NCBI GenBank assembly: GCA_937916415.1
Contig: CALGGH010000099.1
Location: 1-15,233 of the forward strand
Source of the DNA: an uncultured Lachnospiraceae bacterium
GTDB taxonomy: Bacteria; Bacillota; Clostridia; Lachnospirales; Lachnospiraceae
Length of the DNA stretch: 15,233 nucleotides
Direction: 5' to 3'
The notes beneath the pieces are model-generated. The model saw only the letters and a list, made by a program, of their open reading frames with translations, did no database searches and was not told the origin of the DNA. Shown here piece after piece: positions 13,104-15,233 of the stretch. How positions within the stretch are numbered: position 1 is the first letter of the stretch; every line of letters starts with the position of its first letter. A program made the translations under genes and the position numbers.

Positions 13104-15200
13104 ATGGAAAAAATACCTGAGATTTACGGCAAGCTAGTTTTTAACGACAGGATCATGAGGGACAAGCTGCCCGGAGACGTGTACAAGGCCCTGCGCAAGA
13201 CCATCAAAAAGGGCACGCATCTGGAGCTGGACGTGGCCAACGCGGTGGCCATAGCCATGAAGGAATGGGCGGTAGAGAACGGAGCAACTCACTTTACCCA
13301 CTGGTTCCAGCCCATGACCGGGTACACCGCGGAGAAGCATGACAGCTTCATATCTCCGACCGATGACGGCCAGGTCATCATGGAGTTCTCAGGCAAGGAA
13401 CTGGTCAAGGGAGAACCCGATGCGTCCTCCTTCCCTTCAGGCGGAATCAGGGCCACGTTCGAGGCGAGGGGCTATACCGCATGGGATCCGTCGTCGCCTG
13501 CATTCATCAAGGACGGAACGCTGTGCATCCCCACCGCATTTTGCTCATATACCGGTGAAGCCCTGGACAAAAAGACCCCGCTGCTGAGGTCGATGGACGC
13601 GCTCAGCAAGGAAGCCGTGCAGATTCTGAGACTGCTTGGAAATGACGAAATAGAGAGCGTGATCACCACGGTGGGACCGGAGCAGGAATATTTCCTGATA
13701 GATGAAAAGGACTATGCCAAAAGGCGTGACCTGATATTTACGGGCAGGACGCTGATCGGCGCGCCCTCACCCAAGGGACAGGAGATGGACGATCATTACT
13801 TCGGCGCTCTTCGGCCGAGAGTATCGGCATACATGCATGACCTGGACCTGGAGCTGTGGAAGCTGGGCATTCCCGCCAAGACCAAGCACAATGAGGTCGC
13901 TCCGGCACAGCATGAGATTGCGCCGGTCTTTGACACCACCAACGTGGCGGTAGACCGTAACCAGCTGACCATGGAGGTCATGAAAAAGACCGCCAAGAAA
14001 CACGGCCTGGTGTGCCTGCTTCATGAAAAGCCCTTTGCGGGGATCAACGGTTCCGGCAAGCACAACAACTGGTCGATGACGACCAATACGGGCATCAACC
14101 TGCTGGATCCGGGCAAGACGCCGGCGGAAAACGTGCAGTTTCTGATCTTCCTTGCAGCCATCATCAAGGCCGTGGATGAATACGCCGACATGATGAGGCT
14201 CAGCGTGGCATCAGCCGGAAATGATCACAGGCTCGGGGCCAACGAGGCGCCTCCGGCCATCATCTCGATATTCCTTGGAGATGAACTGACTGCAGTCATT
14301 GATTCCATTAAAAATGACAAGTTCTTTAAGCGGGACGAAAACGTGGTCATGGAAACCGGAGCCGCCGTGATCCCGCATTTCAACAGGGACAATACCGACA
14401 GAAACCGAACTTCGCCTTTTGCCTTTACGGGCAACAAGTTTGAGTTCAGGTCGCTGGGATCGTCCGCATCGGTCGCCACGCCGAACATCGTGCTCAACAC
14501 CGCGGTTGCCGACGCGCTTTCGGACTTCTATGAGGTGCTGCGGGACGTTCCGGAGGACAAGCTGGATGAGAGCGTGCATGCGCTCATCAAGGACACGTTC
14601 ATCAAGCATGAGAGGATCATATTCAACGGAAACGGATATACCGACGAATGGGTCAGGGAGGCTGCGGAGAGAGGCCTGGACAACCTTAAGTCCACGCCGG
14701 ACGTGCTGCCCAGGTTCATAGCGGACAAGAGCATTAACCTGTTTACGAAGCACGGCATCTTCACTGAGACTGAGATCAGGTCCAGGTATGAGATCCTGCT
14801 GGAGAACTACTGCAAGACCATTCACATCGAGGCATGTACCCTGCGCGAGATGATCAGGCAGGATTTCTCACCGGCCGTCATCAGGTACATGGAATCGCTG
14901 TCGAGGAGCATATTGGACAAAAAGCAGATATCCTCGCGCATTTCAACCGCAGCCGAAGAAAAAATGCTGGAAAAGGTTTCAGCGGAGTATGAGGCTCTTT
15001 ACGTGGCGCTGGAAAAGCTTGATGCCGACGTGGATCAGGCGGAATCCATGGAGGACGGGCTGGATCTGGCCAGGTTTTATCATGATCCGGTATTTAAGGA
15101 CATGGAGAAGGTCAGGAGCATTGCGGATGGCATAGAGATACACGTTCCCGGAGAATTCCTGCCATATCCGACTTATTCCAGGATCCTGTTCTATATGTAA
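13104..15200 (+). CDS. glnN: Glutamine synthetase type III
   Basis: Makes glutamine from glutamate, ammonia and ATP; cytoplasmic, with the ~700-residue length of the GSIII family (698 aa) instead of the ~450 of GSI. ATG 13104 follows GAGGAG (13091-13096) with 7-nt spacing. Signature segments are THWFQPMTG (65-73), GPEQEYF (191-197, metal-binding glutamates), NEVAPAQHEIAP (263-274), NGSGKHNNWS (315-324, the ATP/metal loop) and GNDHRLGANEAPP (372-384). The C-terminal ~280 residues are the family-specific helical region. The gene is complete, with TAA five bases before the adapter sequence. It lies downstream of purF, which uses its product, behind an ANTAR-like attenuator typical of nitrogen genes in Clostridia. 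GSIII genes are called glnN or glnA in different species, so the symbol is less certain than the function. Confidence 0.95.
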   Translation: MEKIPEIYGKLVFNDRIMRDKLPGDVYKALRKTIKKGTHLELDVANAVAIAMKEWAVENGATHFTHWFQPMTGYTAEKHDSFISPTDDGQVIMEFSGKELVKGEPDASSFPSGGIRATFEARGYTAWDPSSPAFIKDGTLCIPTAFCSYTGEALDKKTPLLRSMDALSKEAVQILRLLGNDEIESVITTVGPEQEYFLIDEKDYAKRRDLIFTGRTLIGAPSPKGQEMDDHYFGALRPRVSAYMHDLDLELWKLGIPAKTKHNEVAPAQHEIAPVFDTTNVAVDRNQLTMEVMKKTAKKHGLVCLLHEKPFAGINGSGKHNNWSMTTNTGINLLDPGKTPAENVQFLIFLAAIIKAVDEYADMMRLSVASAGNDHRLGANEAPPAIISIFLGDELTAVIDSIKNDKFFKRDENVVMETGAAVIPHFNRDNTDRNRTSPFAFTGNKFEFRSLGSSASVATPNIVLNTAVADALSDFYEVLRDVPEDKLDESVHALIKDTFIKHERIIFNGNGYTDEWVREAAERGLDNLKSTPDVLPRFIADKSINLFTKHGIFTETEIRSRYEILLENYCKTIHIEACTLREMIRQDFSPAVIRYMESLSRSILDKKQISSRISTAAEEKMLEKVSAEYEALYVALEKLDADVDQAESMEDGLDLARFYHDPVFKDMEKVRSIADGIEIHVPGEFLPYPTYSRILFYM

Positions 15201-15205
15201 AAAAC

Positions 15206-15233
15206 AGATCGGAAGAGCGTCGTGTAGGGAAAG
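15206..15233 (+). other. Illumina sequencing adapter (artefact)
   Basis: The final 28 bases begin AGATCGGAAGAGCGTCGTG and agree with the standard Illumina TruSeq universal adapter (reverse complement) as I remember it. This is not genomic DNA. It marks the true end of the assembled contig at about 15205. Confidence 0.96.

Noticed and set aside
14211..14825. 204-codon minus-strand frame inside the glutamine synthetase gene
   Set aside because: Antisense shadow of a strongly conserved enzyme; Arg/Val-rich without domain features.

Overview
The window looks like a bacterial (Bacillota, class Clostridia, probably Lachnospiraceae-like) contig. Supporting signs are strong Shine-Dalgarno sequences, a type III glutamine synthetase behind an ANTAR-style attenuator, a Gram-positive-type PurF with propeptide and Fe-S cysteines, and a zinc-ribbon membrane protein of a type I recall from Clostridia. 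The last 28 bases match an Illumina adapter, so the right edge is a raw assembly end. This is probably a metagenome or draft contig, and chimeric assembly must be kept in mind.

Region A (1-~3010): a tightly packed + strand operon with a TetR regulator (5' end outside the window), a TM1586-type nitroreductase overlapping it by 17 nt, a membrane-anchored alpha/beta hydrolase, and the N-terminal third of a cardiolipin synthase. That last reading frame runs without a stop into unrelated sequence near 2990-3045.

Region B (~3010-6680): a mosaic, by eye more AT-rich island. It holds an unidentified protein tail, a small Ala-rich ORF, a strong terminator, an intact AAA-ATPase/PD-(D/E)XK protein flanked by imperfect ~55-bp direct repeats, a minus-strand coding remnant, a zinc-ribbon gene that appears to lack its middle, and the orphan C-terminus of a GGDEF domain. 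Several partial genes joined end to end suggest a recombination and decay hotspot, or assembly joins.

Region C (6687-10834): a 1060-aa 7TM hybrid histidine kinase (HisKA, HATPase, degenerate receiver, receiver, HPt) converging on a LysR regulator. Between them is a 29-bp REP-like palindrome that supplies the stop codon to both genes.

Region D (10835-15205): a 780-nt regulatory stretch with small ORFs, hairpins, a triple direct repeat, a promoter, an ANTAR-like attenuator and more REP-like elements. It is followed by purF, a second ANTAR-like attenuator with the same AAAGGC hexaloop, and a type III glutamine synthetase. Both genes concern glutamine: PurF consumes it and GSIII makes it. The matching leaders suggest both respond to one antiterminator protein that is not encoded in the window. 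I regard this shared purF/glutamine synthetase RNA control and the REP-like family as the most interesting content.
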